From the NCBI GenBank assembly GCA_930367205.1, contig OV884011.1, positions 46,885,754-46,949,753 of the forward strand: a DNA stretch of 64,000 nt, written 5' to 3'. Below are positions 47,001 through 58,587 of this stretch, piece by piece. How positions within the stretch are numbered: position 1 is the stretch's first letter; each line of letters begins with the position of its first letter. The notes under the pieces are model-generated. The model did no database searches, was not told where the DNA came from, and worked only from the letters and a program-made list of their open reading frames with translations. A program made the translations under genes and the position numbers. The stretch comes from Acanthosoma haemorrhoidale (Eukaryota; Arthropoda; Insecta; Hemiptera; Acanthosomatidae).

Positions 47001-49280
47001 GACGCCGTCGTGGCAGGAACACTTTAGTCTTAGGTTTAGGTTTTAGTTTGTAAGTTTTCTCCCAATTTGTAAATTGAAGATGAGCCCCATAACCTAGCAT
47101 TACATTCATTTCATTGTATTTTTAACCACAACCTATATTGTTAAGTAACCCAACCTCCTTCAAATGCATCTGCGCATACCAGAAAGAGGAGGAAATATTG
47201 TAAATTGAGAATTTGTAAATTGTTAAAAATGTTTAATTAAAGGGGTTAAGGGGGAAAAAAAAAAGTTCACCAATACTATTATTATGTTAGGGTACTATAA
47301 CTCAATACTCAATAGGGTACTCAATACTATAACTGAATGTTAGGGTAATGAAATGGGGCCGTAACAATATTCGTGGGACTAAAGGTGATTTTCAGTCACT
47401 TTGAGGCTCTCCAAGACCCCCCCCCCCCAAGCGTCTACAATTGCATATGCGGACATCAAACGAGACGGAATTTATGAAAGTTTAAGCACATTTACCAGCA
47501 AAACTTTGTTGAATTTAGGGCCTGCAACTTTTTAGTGTTTAACTGGTACTTGTTAAGTCACACATCATACCAAAATGTAGGGCATACAATTGAAGGTCTC
47601 AAGTTCTGATTAATAATATGCATTATTTGTAAGGGCTTAGTAGACTGTGACTATAAAAAGACATTACAACAATCAACAGCACCGTGCGAGATGTATTGTT
47701 GTGAAGGTCCCGAAAATGACAGTCATGGACTGTTCATTGTTGCTCACTATAAATAAAAAAAATATAACAGACTTGAATAAGTTTTGTCATTAATAAACCT
47801 TAAAAAAACAATATATCTTCATAGGTAGTTTGACTATTTATTTATATTATTTGGCGTTAAACACACTCTTGTGCCAACATAAGAAGAATCTTTAGATAGT
47901 AAACATGTACCTTGCTGACATTTTCTTACAAGTCACTAAAGGATTGAAACTTTTAAGGAAGATTTTAAGAAAAAAAATAATAAGATGGTTGTTAAAGGCA
48001 AAGAAAAAAACAATAAGGCACGGCCGGCCGTTGTTCTCCTTTCCGGTACTCCAACTTGTTTTTGGAGATTTTTTATTTAATTGAGATTTTACGCTCTTAT
48101 GAGGTCTCCCATTCAGAGAAAGCCGTCCATTTCCTTGCCAGAACCATTCACTAGCTACTTTGTATTTTTCGAAATATATATATCATATTGAAATATTGAC
48201 AAAACATAAATAGGCTTCTAAAAATCTATTGTTCGGAATATATTTTAAATAAATTTTACGTAACAGTCTCTGATGTGTCCTCAACGGTGGTGGGAAAATA
48301 AAATCATAACCTCGTAAATAGCTTTTGAATGGTGTCTACAAAAAGTTTAATTACTAGGACCGACTTTTTTCACTCTTACTTTGTTTTTCATACTTCCAGT
48401 CATATTATTTTAGCCAGCACATTTTTACACCTTTGAAATTTCAGATAGATTGAATTATTTCGAATGTACCTGTGTGAAAGTCATCAATCAATAATAAAAT
48501 TAAACATACCATAAATAATAAGCGTTTGTTAATATTTCCTTAGTAAATTCAACAATATTTCCAAAATGATTTCAAAGAGGTCCCGAACGTTGTCTACAGT
48601 AAACCACAGGTTTCCTGCCTGAGAGGAGAAAAAAAACGTATTATTGATTTGCTAACAGATGTCCATTAACTTAAATGGTCATATCTACTTCCTATTAGCG
48701 TGTTCTATAACCCACAAAAAAGTTGGTTAAAGGGTCGGATGATTGAGGATCAGGATGGGTGTAAATTGGTCTACTCCGTGGGCACGTGCCAGGTGTGCGC
48801 GCAGCTGTTAGCGATCGGAGCCTGGCTACGTCTGTTGAGGCAAATCTCTGAGTATATACCCTGTCCGTATGTTCTGCGGATATGGTTGTAAAAGTGATTC
48901 AATCTTATAGAAATGTTTAGTAAAATGTAAAGTATATTCCTCAACAAATCGAAATATGGTGATTAATTTTTGGTTAAAATACAATAACGGGAAGTATGGA
49001 AGAAAACAAAACAACAACGAGTAAACGAGACAGAGTCGAGCCCGTTCCGCCAACTTTTAAGATTTCTCACGACACTGCCAGGAAGCTATTTCAGATTTCA
49101 TGTTCGGACTTTTCCCCATGCTTCAGGATATTAAAGACCAACGCGAAAAGGGATTCGATTGTAATTCAGAAAATGAAGTTTTGGGAACTCACAATAGAAC
49201 TCTTCTATTTAATGTCGTTTCATAACTCAATAGGATTCTTTTGTGACTATTTTTGGTTATTTAAAAAATAAAATTCTGCA
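44059..49280. other. Gene-poor, repeat-rich intergenic DNA
   Basis: No exon set could be built. A TATAAAAG at about 45123 precedes a short frame starting ATGCCGCC at 45160, too weak to call. Minus-strand 46791-47020 has a GC-rich segment that reads like degraded retroelement coding. An open frame at 48996-49271 (91 codons) has no recognisable domain. A C-tract lies at 47417-47428. Confidence 0.45.
46714..46775. repeat. Two-copy 31-bp tandem duplication
   Basis: Two adjacent units, each with AGACAAAA at the left and GCTAGGTTAC at the right, differing at a few positions. Confidence 0.8.
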
Positions 49281-49286
49281 GTCAGA

Positions 49287-49288
<2 letters not shown>

Positions 49289-49325
<37 letters not shown>
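49289..49325. repeat. (CT)n microsatellite
   Basis: About 18 uninterrupted TC dinucleotides. Confidence 0.95.
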
Positions 49326-49327
<2 letters not shown>

Positions 49328-49419
49328 ATGCTGCTCCAACACTTTCTATGTCTGTAGTTACGTTTATACATATTGTTTACATATATTAATTACATTTATA
49401 AATAGCTCAGTTCCTTCCG

Positions 49420-49730
49420 AAACATTTATAGCTTACTATGCTGACGATGCCATTCTAGCAGGTCAAATAATAAAGTTACCACCTGGAATAACCACCGTTC
49501 TAGTAGTTATCAACGATCTCCCTGGTTGATGTAATCAGTGAAAATTCAATCCACACAAAACAGAGACCTTTACTTGGAGGTTTCAAGACTCTTACTGTTG
49601 GTGATTGGACGATCCAAGACATAATTATCAAATACCTTGGTCTAGGAGAACAGATGGATACCATTATCAGCTACATCGGCAGAAAAATGTCACACGCATA
49701 CTGCACGATTCCAAAAACTATCATTTGGCC
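49420..49730 (+). mobile_element. Non-LTR retrotransposon RT fragment
   Basis: The plus frame near 49430-49455 reads YYADDAILAGQ, the catalytic YADD box. Further on come NPHKTET and IIKYLGL, in the order expected of LINE reverse transcriptases. In-frame stops and frame changes show it is dead, and only about 300 bases remain. The sequence differs from the Jockey relic at 10490-11260, so it comes from another LINE lineage. Confidence 0.7.
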
Positions 49731-50859
49731 TAGCATTGTATATGGATCATATACTTACAAATAAAACGCTTGAAGGAAGTGAGCTGTACAATTAAAACGA
49801 AGCTGTACGGTGAGTTATAGGTGCCCCGCCATCTTATGATTATGTTTTGCAAATTCACCTATGTTTTTTGATTTTAGAAAAATTAAAACGTACGAATGAT
49901 CAATGATAGAGTTGGGAGAAGTTAACGCCATAAGTGGCCTAATTGCAGTAGTTAAAAGCCGCACACACTTATTGTTTAATGATAGCCTGTTCTGTGGTAT
50001 CTTCATTACTGTCTGTTACGGCAGGTTACTAGTCATGAAATATTCACAGATAAACATCAACCTGTCTAATAATAGAGACTACTTGTCTAACCGCAGACAA
50101 ACCGTGTGGTCTGTGGGGCGGGTGGAATCGAAAGTGAGCATCTCAGTTCTCTACGAATATCCTATTCATGTTACATATACAGAGAAACGCAAGTACAACT
50201 CCAAAAGAAGTGCCCGTAAAAATGATATAATAGATCACAATTTTTTTTGAAGGTATATTCAAAAACATACGTTGTACATGTTTTGCTTCAGATTTAATCA
50301 GAGAAAAAACACAAAGAAATTTAACGTGATTGAACACACATTTAACATGGTAACTCAAATATATTTCATCGATCCTATTTCAATAATTATTTTCGAATTT
50401 ATCTTTATTTATTCAAGGGTTTACTCCATAAATAACTTCGGGACAGAGCTTCGATTAAAAATTATTTCTCTCCCAAGGTGGGAAAGAGGGGCCGGAAAGG
50501 TTACAAGATAAGGAAGTTTGCGCTGGGGAGCTAAAACTAACATTCGACTCGATTCTGAGCCACACGTCCTTGTATGCTCAGCGCAGTATGATACCCATTT
50601 TGCCAATAAATATTTTATGTCTAGCTTTTCCTCCGCGTGGGTAGAATTCTAATCTAATTTTCTGTATTAACACAGTGATTATAAATAGTTATAGCTTCCC
50701 ACAAGACCATGTTCTCGATTGAAAATTAAGAATTTATTCATTCACACATGTGAAGTAATAACCATTAACTATTTGCGAATGCTCTAAATCGACAAATGTT
50801 TAGCAAATTATTAATAGTTATTCTAAAGGGTCTTTCATTAAGCGCTTCCTGTCTTTAAA

Positions 50860-52080
50860 TTTAAATAAAACAAAGTGTGTGTGAGATATCATCGATTTTT
50901 TTCATTCGTTTGAAAGGCCTATCAATGCCATTATGTATGGAATATAACATCGTGCAAATGTCCGCCGCGGCTTCGCTGGGTGCCGCGCATCCGAAATGTC
51001 CAATTTTCCATGACTCTGGCGCATAAATCAGGCTGAATTTGACCGATGGCATGGGTTATGTTGGCTTTGAGGACCGTGATTCGTGGCTTATTCGCATGGA
51101 CCTGTGACTTAAGAAAACCCCACAAGAAAAAGCCTAACTGGGTCAAATCGCACGATCTTGGTGGCTAGTTCTCATCACCTCCACATGAGATGACCATGCA
51201 TGCCCTCAAATCGCTCGTGCAGAATGTCCAATGTGACATGAGCTGTGTGGCACGTAGCGCCGTCCTGTTGAAACCACATGTCGTTGGTGTCCATACCATC
51301 CAATTCAGGCCAAAAGAAGCTGGTAATCATCTACCTATAGCGCTCGCCGTTGACGGTGATGACCTGGCCAAGGTCGTTCTCAAAGAAATATGGACCGAAG
51401 ACGCTGCCAGCCCAAAATCCACACCAAACAAACAGTGACTTTTTTGGGATGCATTGGACGCTCTCGAGTCTCATGTAGATTGGTATCGTCCCAAATTCAA
51501 CAATTTTGTTTGTTGACGTACCTATTCATCCAGAAATAGGCCTCATCTCTCAAGATGATTTTTTGATAAAAATTAGGGTCAGTTTCCAACTGCTGCAGGG
51601 GGCCCATTCAGCGAACACAGGTCGTTGTCTGTGGTCGTTTACCTTCAGCTCCTGGGTCTGTTGATTTTTGTACGAGTGCAGGGCCAAGTCACGACGCGAA
51701 ATTCACCAAGTTGCGGTCAGCGAAAGACCGAGTTCTTTTGAGCGACGCGAAATCGACTGCCTCGGATTCTCCTGCACAATCTCACGGACAGCGGCGATGT
51801 TTTCGGCAGATCTTACGTTCGTCGACGTACGGGTGTTGGTTGATTGTTTACTGAACGAGTGAACTCAAATTCATCCATATAGTCCTCTCGGTAAGACGGT
51901 TATGGCGACCGTAAAATGGGCGAAGTGCGCGGCTCGTTGCCCGAACAGAATACCCATATTGATAAAACAATTTTATCATTTTCACGTGTTGTTGAACGCT
52001 ATATCTGTCCATGGTGATTTGGCAAAACTGAATAAATGACAGCCAATTCGAAAGATACAGCTTCAACAATATGGCCGTTA
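50860..52080 (-). mobile_element. IS630-Tc1-mariner superfamily transposon relic
   Basis: The minus-strand coding region runs from ATG 52012 (MDRYSVQQHVKMIKLFYQ) to the stop at about 50931. In order it shows an N-terminal DNA-binding region (GRHNRLTERT), LRDEAYFWMNRYVN with the first catalytic Asp (about 51555), FQQDGATCHTA with the second (about 51280), then CDLTQLGFFLWGF, and a C-terminal CARVMENW and GGHLHDVIFHT. Several frameshifts and stops occur. The third acidic residue, normally Asp before FFLWG, is Gly. Length (about 360 codons) is near full size. I could not identify matching terminal repeats with confidence. Confidence 0.85.
50931..52012 (-). pseudogene. Inactivated DDE transposase
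   Basis: Near-complete coding remnant of the element at 50860-52080. Open pieces of 71-82 codons alternate frames. Loss of the third acidic residue and the frame breaks make it non-functional. Confidence 0.8.
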
Positions 52081-52200
52081 TTAACTGTCAAAGTTCGGAA
52101 CCCCTATTGGAAGACGCTATAGCTGCAACGAGTAGAAAAACCAGTTCGGGCAAGGTCTAATCAAAATAGGTTCGGTCGTTTTTAAGTGACTCACGTTCGA

Positions 52201-52225
52201 ACACACACACACATATATATATATA
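52201..52225. repeat. (AC)n(AT)n compound microsatellite
   Basis: About six AC units run directly into about six AT units. Confidence 0.9.
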
Positions 52226-52671
52226 CCCTTAAAAGAGTTTTATTATCTTATATTATAATATTGCCAATTTTTATTGAGGTAATGATTGCAATATTGTTAA
52301 TAACTGACTTTTTGTCCCAGGCTTCGCCCTACTGGAAATCTTAACGCGATTTAAGATTACTTTAATCTTTAATTCATCTTCAACTTTAATTTCATTACTT
52401 AACCCTTAAAAGAATTATGGTGAAGACACGCATGTCGGGATACAATAACGTCACAACTCAAAAAAAACTCATTTTTGAGTTAATACCACATAAATGACTT
52501 GCAATGCATGAATAGAGACATGAGAGACATTTCTGTGATACCGAACTTTGCCATTAGAAAGCAGAAGTGTCGTTACTGCAGTGATTCAATTTCGTGCTTA
52601 ATCAACATGCTTTTTTTTCTCATACTGAAAAGTTTGCAATTTTGAACTGAGACGTAGCCGAGGTGCAGTTA

Positions 52672-53245
52672 ACGTACAGTCTAAGAAGCATATCAATTTT
52701 TAAAATGCGCTCAGCAGTTCCATAGCTTACCTCGAAAAAACAGAAGTTCTTTAGCAGGCGTTGCCCGGCAATTTATTTGTTCCAATCTTCTATTAGAGAT
52801 TAAATCTAATCAATTTTATCTTTGGTATGAAATCAAAGTAATTTACAGGGAGATAAATGTATAAGTACTATATAATAAATATAAAGTAAAATATTTTATA
52901 AATTCACCATAATTTTTTTAATTTAACTAAAAACTTGATTATACATACAATTTTTGTTTTCACCCTCAGGATCAAAAATAAATGAATTCTAAAACACCCA
53001 TGATCAAGCATCATAAAGTGGTCCTCGAGAGAAACATCTCAATCCACTCCGCAGTACGCAATAGACTAGCCTCCTGGGTTGGTGATCGCGATCGAACATA
53101 TAAGGCTCACTGGAATATGAACTGTCTTAAAGTTGAAAGGGAGATCCGTCGGAATGACTGGTACGTGACATAAAGACTGTTTCACCCTCTCCCCTTTCTG
53201 CTAAAATAGTCGCTTCAATTACATTGCCCACTATCTTCTTTACAC
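52672..53245. repeat. Dispersed repeat (family A), copy 2
   Basis: Partner of 36120-36715, same orientation. It retains TTGCCCGGCAATTTATTTG and ATCCACTCCGCAGTAC. A short frame at 52982-53173 is not conserved between copies, so I do not call it a gene. Confidence 0.75.
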
Positions 53246-53432
53246 ACAGCCTCGAATGGATCCAAGAACGGGACATGAAGATCTCTAAACATTTCGAGAA
53301 GGTTTCATTTCTATCTTCCAGAAGGTTTTCCCGCCACCAAGTCCTTTCGTTCCCACAATCTTCCAGGAGGTTCTATTCGTTCTATTTATTTGGTTTAACT
53401 TAAGGCTTAAGGGTTACCGGGACTGTCACTAA

Positions 53433-53657
53433 TCAGCTAAGCAAACCCAAAAATATGTATTTGCCAGTGATATCGGTCACTTTGTCCAACTTCTTACCAG
53501 CCTTAGGTGCCTTGAGCTGATGGAGACTGAACTTGGGCTTAATAGCGCCACACATCTCAAAAATCTTGACATCTATGGATTTTTTTCCAGATTGCAAGTG
53601 GATGTGTAACAATTTGGTGTGAATTGCTACTTTATGCTGGAAGATAGATTCATACAT
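53433..53657 (-). CDS. Unrecognised 74-codon open frame
   Basis: The minus frame encodes a Lys-rich product (for example KIFEMCGAIKPKFSLHQLK and then KAGKKLDKVTDITGKY). The composition is less AT-driven than the neighbourhood. It could be a retro-copied fragment of a basic protein. The family is not recognised, and upstream sequence on the same strand breaks frame quickly. Confidence 0.25.
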   Translation of the reverse strand: MYESIFQHKVAIHTKLLHIHLQSGKKSIDVKIFEMCGAIKPKFSLHQLKAPKAGKKLDKVTDITGKYIFLGLLS

Positions 53658-55441
53658 TTTAACATGTACAGATAAATGACAATCTCCATGAGTTTACCAA
53701 ACCATTCGTGCCTGCTGTTTGTAGTTGGTCGATCATGGTTTCGGCTGTTTGCCTGTATGCTTTTCCATGGTGGTCTTAAAATGATTCAATTAATCAGTAA
53801 TCCCCACAACAGTTCGAAACAGCTCACTAAAACACAATAAAAAATAACAGAACGGAACTTTTAAGCTTTCTCAAATCACAGCTCAGGAGCAGTTTAGTAT
53901 TTAAAATTGTTTTCTCCGTGTTTATGGACCTGTTAAAGACTGTAAGGCAAAAGTATTGATTAAAAAACATGAAAAAACTTCTAAATAATGACAAAAAATT
54001 TTATAGTTCAAACAATTCGTGTACGTTTAGTAGACAGCAATGTTATTTCAATTTCTACGAGACATTACTGTATCTGACATGGTGTAGTGAATGAGCGTAA
54101 CTTACCGCTATGAAATGGTGGTTATTGGCTTAAATTCCTAGGGCATAAAACCCCTATAAAAACCAACAACGTGAGACGACTTAATAGGTCCGTGTGAGAC
54201 TCCATTTCAGACAATTTCAATTGCTTTGGTATGAATCAGGGCGTGATTTACTGTTTTTGATAATGGTTTATTAGTTCCCATCTCTGGGCTGCAGTTTGAT
54301 TGATATATTATTATACTTTCAATAATAATGTTTTTATACTACTTACATTATTAATTTATTATTTTAATGGATTACCTCCAGCTACATATCATACACGTTA
54401 CTTTCCTAAGAAGAAATATATTAACATACTCGATTTTATCGCTCGTTTTAAGGCCAGTTCAATCAGACGTAGTCTTTGGACTTAAATCGTTTCCTATGAC
54501 GAAGGAACGTTCATAAATACAATTTGTATGATCTGTATAAACAATATTTGCTTCACGAATAAAGTGCTGTCAGATAAATCATCGATAACTGGTTCGAAAA
54601 GAGAGTTCAGAAGTCCTGGGTATATTACATGAAGTGAATGTCTGACACTTCGTTAGGTTTGCTGGAAAACCTAGACACATCATAATAATAATATTCCTCG
54701 TTATATCGTAAATTACAATTTTTATTACGCCAATTGTGAGCTCTTTATTTTTTTAAAAAATTTTTTTTTGATTTGGAGAAACCCTTACGTTTCCATCCAG
54801 ATGCCTGTCTGTCAATCTGTTTATTCTGGCTAGGAGCTTCCTTCACGTGTTTAAATTTCCCTTGTAATTTCCAGGGAGTTTTCATTTAATGACCCTACAC
54901 ATGATTGAGTGTTATTGATTTATTACTTTGTATGTAATAGACACATAAAACTTATATAAAGTTCAGTTTTCTGGGCTTTCCGATTAAGAATATGTAATAT
55001 GTTTAAATTAGTGTTTAAGGAACAAACATTTGTCAATTTGTAATGGGTTTTCACACCCCTCCTATGGAGGTTGAATAATGGACCGCCTTGGGCGCGTCCC
55101 GAACGTTATATATTTAGGCGGAAACACTAGTCCGTAGCAACCTTGTCTGATCACAGCTCATTGGCCACGGCACATTATTAGTCTTTTTTTCCTCCCATAT
55201 CCCCCTTGTGATAAATTTACAATTTTTAAAGAGAGTATAGATTCGACAACAATACGAATCTATTTAAGGATTGCACTTCGTGCTCATTATATTTCCTGTG
55301 GCATGTCTATATTTTATATAATTTTTAAAAATCATAATTCGAATAAATACTATGTACATGTACAGGAAAGGGTTCGAGAGGCAGTCTCCCACCCGTACCC
55401 TCACCATTCTGTTTTTCAGGAAGTCAACCAACACAATATAA

Positions 55442-55468
55442 GAGGGAGGACCCAAAAGAAACCGAACT
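55442..55468 (+). repeat. Left terminal inverted repeat of the 0.82-kb mariner
   Basis: A 27-base repeat matching the reverse complement of 56234-56260 at most positions. Confidence 0.85.
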
Positions 55469-56233
55469 GTATGTGGTGGAGTTTTTGTAATGCCGGGTTT
55501 CGCTGGTAGGCCCGTATAGTACAACTTTTCAGCAGTCAGTATGCCAAGTGCCGTCACTAGAGAAGACTTCGTTCTGCTTGTGTTAATTTATTCGTGACAG
55601 TTATTTACTCTCTCCTTCTTTTTGTGATAGCTGATTTTCGCGAACAGCGCGCGGCCGTGAAGTTTTGACTTGACAAAACTCAAGTATTTGAGTGGTTTTC
55701 CCGTTTTAAAAGTGGGGAAATGTCAATGAATGATCAACCTCGCTCTGGACGTCCTTCGACGGCCCGACTCAACGAGAATGTTTCTGAATGAATCGTCCTG
55801 GAAGATTGACAACAGACCATCAAAGGAGTTGTTGAGAAATCTGGAGTGACTTGGAGTTCAGTACAGGGATTTTTAGTGAAGATTTGGGAATTAGAAGGCA
55901 ACCACGGCCACGCTTCCGCTCACATAGCTTTGAGCCGATTTTTGACAATAAAAGGTATGAACACTGTACCCCAACCTCCCTATTCACCCGATCTATTCGC
56001 CTGTGACTTCTTTTTACTCTCCCGAATGAAAAGGGACATGTAAGGAAAGCGTTTTGCGGATGTTGAAGAAATAAAGATAAAAACGACGGGGGGTACCACA
56101 AAAGAGGAATTTAAAAAAAGTTTCGAGCCGTCGAATAAAAGATAGGACAAGAGTATTGACTCTGATGGAGATTACTTTGCAGGAAATTAAAGGTTTTTGT
56201 AAAATTATTAATTAACTCACTTTGTACAAAAAT

Positions 56234-56260
56234 AGTTCGGTTTCTGTTGGGTACGCCCTC
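56234..56260 (-). repeat. Right terminal inverted repeat of the 0.82-kb mariner
   Basis: Inverted partner of 55442-55468, followed by GAATA with the target TA. Confidence 0.85.
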
Positions 56261-56262
56261 GA

Positions 56263-58492
56263 ATAACTGTTCAGGACATTCCCAGTCGCAGAGCAGTCGA
56301 AAGCCTGCTTGATTTTGTTTTTTGTTTTTTATTTCAAAACCTTAAACAAAAATATGTAATGTACAAAAAATAAATAATACAATGATGGAGATACAATATT
56401 CTCTTCTTCCTGCATTTACATGCAAGCCTGCTTGCGGTGTTTCTGTTGGCACCGGGAGTGGCTTCCGTCTGTACCTTCACAAGTGGATGTTCTGTACTCA
56501 GATGAACCTGAAACGATCTATCAACATAAGTCCTAAGTTTATATACCTTTTGTAGGGGTGGTCGACTTATATATTTCTATGTTGCGTTGTGGTCAAGGTC
56601 AGTTGAGCCGAAGGGCTGAGAGAGACAGGTTGCGCTCTTGTGGACCAATCCTTTTCTCATTAGTCTTATGAGTTTTATACCTAAGGTAGCGGTGCTAGTA
56701 GATGGCCATGCATCAGTAGTTGGCCACTTTCCCTAAAAATGCTTATAACAAGAGTTTTATTTAAGATTTTTTACGCATTGTTAGCTTATAGGCTAGTGTG
56801 ATCATCTGGGAACACAACAAAATAGACGCCGTCATGTTGGTAGCCGTGGTATTCAAGATAGCGAATTTTGACTTTTGAATCGGTGGTCGTCACATAAAAC
56901 AAGGTCATTTCTTATGTAATTTATTAAGCAAAGAGGTTAATCATTCGAAAGATTTTGATGGCAAATCATGAGGCTATGGAAATGGCCAGTTCGGCCCGAC
57001 GTTTGTGAATACGAGTGGAAAAACGTCATCACTACCATAAAGGAGCCTCAGAAAACAAGTAAAACGCGAGACCTCTTTAATGTGCCTGAAATGAAACACT
57101 TTCAAGACTAGACTTATTTAAAATAATTAAATGAATTTCTTATGAAGCATTCTATAAGGCTTATTTTTATTTAGAACACAGAATATATCATTGAAACTGG
57201 GTGGGCAACTACTAGTGAGAAAGTGGCCATCTACTAATTTTTCACTTATCTCAAGTGGCCATCTACTAGATTTGTATTTTTTTTTTTTTTAATTTTTTTT
57301 TCTTCTTGAATTTTTTAAACTGGAGTAATCTGTTGATTGATCTTAATAAATTCGAGTTTAAGTTATCGCAAAACGCCTTCACCGAGTGCATAGACCGATT
57401 AACAACACAGACAGTGTTTAAAAACAAAAACTACTGCATTAAATGGCCATCTACTGGCACCACTACCTTACTGTGGTCTTTGGTATTTATAATTGATGCA
57501 GGTTGTGTCTTAATTTTGTTTATGTTTGTGTCGCTTATGAAGATACCAGGAATAAACGTTTAGTAACCTCTTCTTTCCTCCAATTACCCTACTCAAAATT
57601 ATCCTTAAAATCCTCTCATTTAATGATACTATACAGATCATCTGCGTATGCTGGTTGCAGTTTTAACAGGTAAGATACCTGCTTAACTTATACAGTCCAT
57701 CTAGCTGCACCTGTGCTAACTAGATCTTACATTTAATTGTAATGTCATGGTTTGTAATTGGTTAAATATTCCATTTTTTTTATTTAGCTGCCTTATGCCT
57801 ATTTACGCTAACATAGTATGTTCTGGGACTTCAGTGTATAATAATTACGTAACGCTATTTAATCTGTCTTCAAAATCTTGTTTGCAACCTAAACTCAAAT
57901 CGTGATTTAATAATTAATTAATTGGTATGCATAATTATTCCTATCATGGTGAGTAAAGTATCAGACTAAATATGTGGTAAGTATTGTATTATATTTGTTG
58001 GACGGCACCAATCAAGTAGGAGTTGTTGCATTAAGAAAACCCTAAATAGTGTGATACACTTGACTTGATGTTTTTTAAATTAGATTGATATAAAAATGTA
58101 GAAAATGAGGGAGGATTATCAAGAGATCTCCTTGCCTGTTACTTAAAAACTTATTGAATTATTGCAAAACAAAATGTGCTTATGGCCAAAAATGCTTTGT
58201 TTTATTTATTGAACCATCTCTGTCGATGGGACCTTTTAAAACAAATAAAACTTAGGGGAATCCGATATTATATTGACATACGAATTCGTTAGAACCTGCT
58301 TTCAAGACTTGTGACTTTAACCATGGAGAAAAAAAAATTATAATTTTTAAATCTTAAATAGCTAATTTAACGAAACTGGCCCGACTTTTTTCACAAAGAA
58401 TTTTTGTTCTATACTTACCTTTATTTAGTAGTTTAACCAAAAAGTAATCAGTTTATTTTGAAGTTTTATGAAATATACTTTTACATTTTTAG
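56263..58492. other. Intergenic, nothing firm
   Basis: An 85-codon plus-strand frame at 57306-57563 has one hydrophobic stretch (LLWSLVFIIDAGCVLILFMFV) but no supporting splice or poly(A) context. Mixed composition with probable old repeats. Confidence 0.4.
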
Positions 58493-58587
58493 ATCGGTAT
58501 TACGACTGCTACCCTGGAATATGTTCCGACAGAATACTCGCTCCATATCTGAATGAACGTAGACCTTGGATTGACCTGGAGGTTTGA
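58493..58587 (+). CDS. Possible isolated coding exon
   Basis: A T-rich tract and TTTTTAG at 58486-58492 precede an open segment reading RYYDCYPGICSDRILAPY, then NERRPWIDLE. It ends either at a GT donor after 58581 or at TGA 58585-58587. Two cysteines and aromatic residues suggest an extracellular fragment. No linked exon was found. Low certainty. Confidence 0.3.

Larger units (their letters stand above)
55440..56262 (+). mobile_element. Internally deleted mariner with both terminal repeats (0.82 kb)
   Basis: Terminal repeats at 55442-55468 and 56234-56260 share GAAACCGAACT and GAGGG-n3-ACCCAA, flanked by TA. The plus strand keeps the transposase N-terminal part: a segment near 55740 giving QPRSGRPST-like sequence in shifted frames, then SGVTWSSVQ at about 55845. 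It jumps to the C-terminal part with YSPDLFACDFFLLSRMKRD (third Asp) and KRFADVEEIK. The central region with the first two catalytic residues is missing, so this is a non-autonomous deletion derivative with further decay. Confidence 0.87.
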
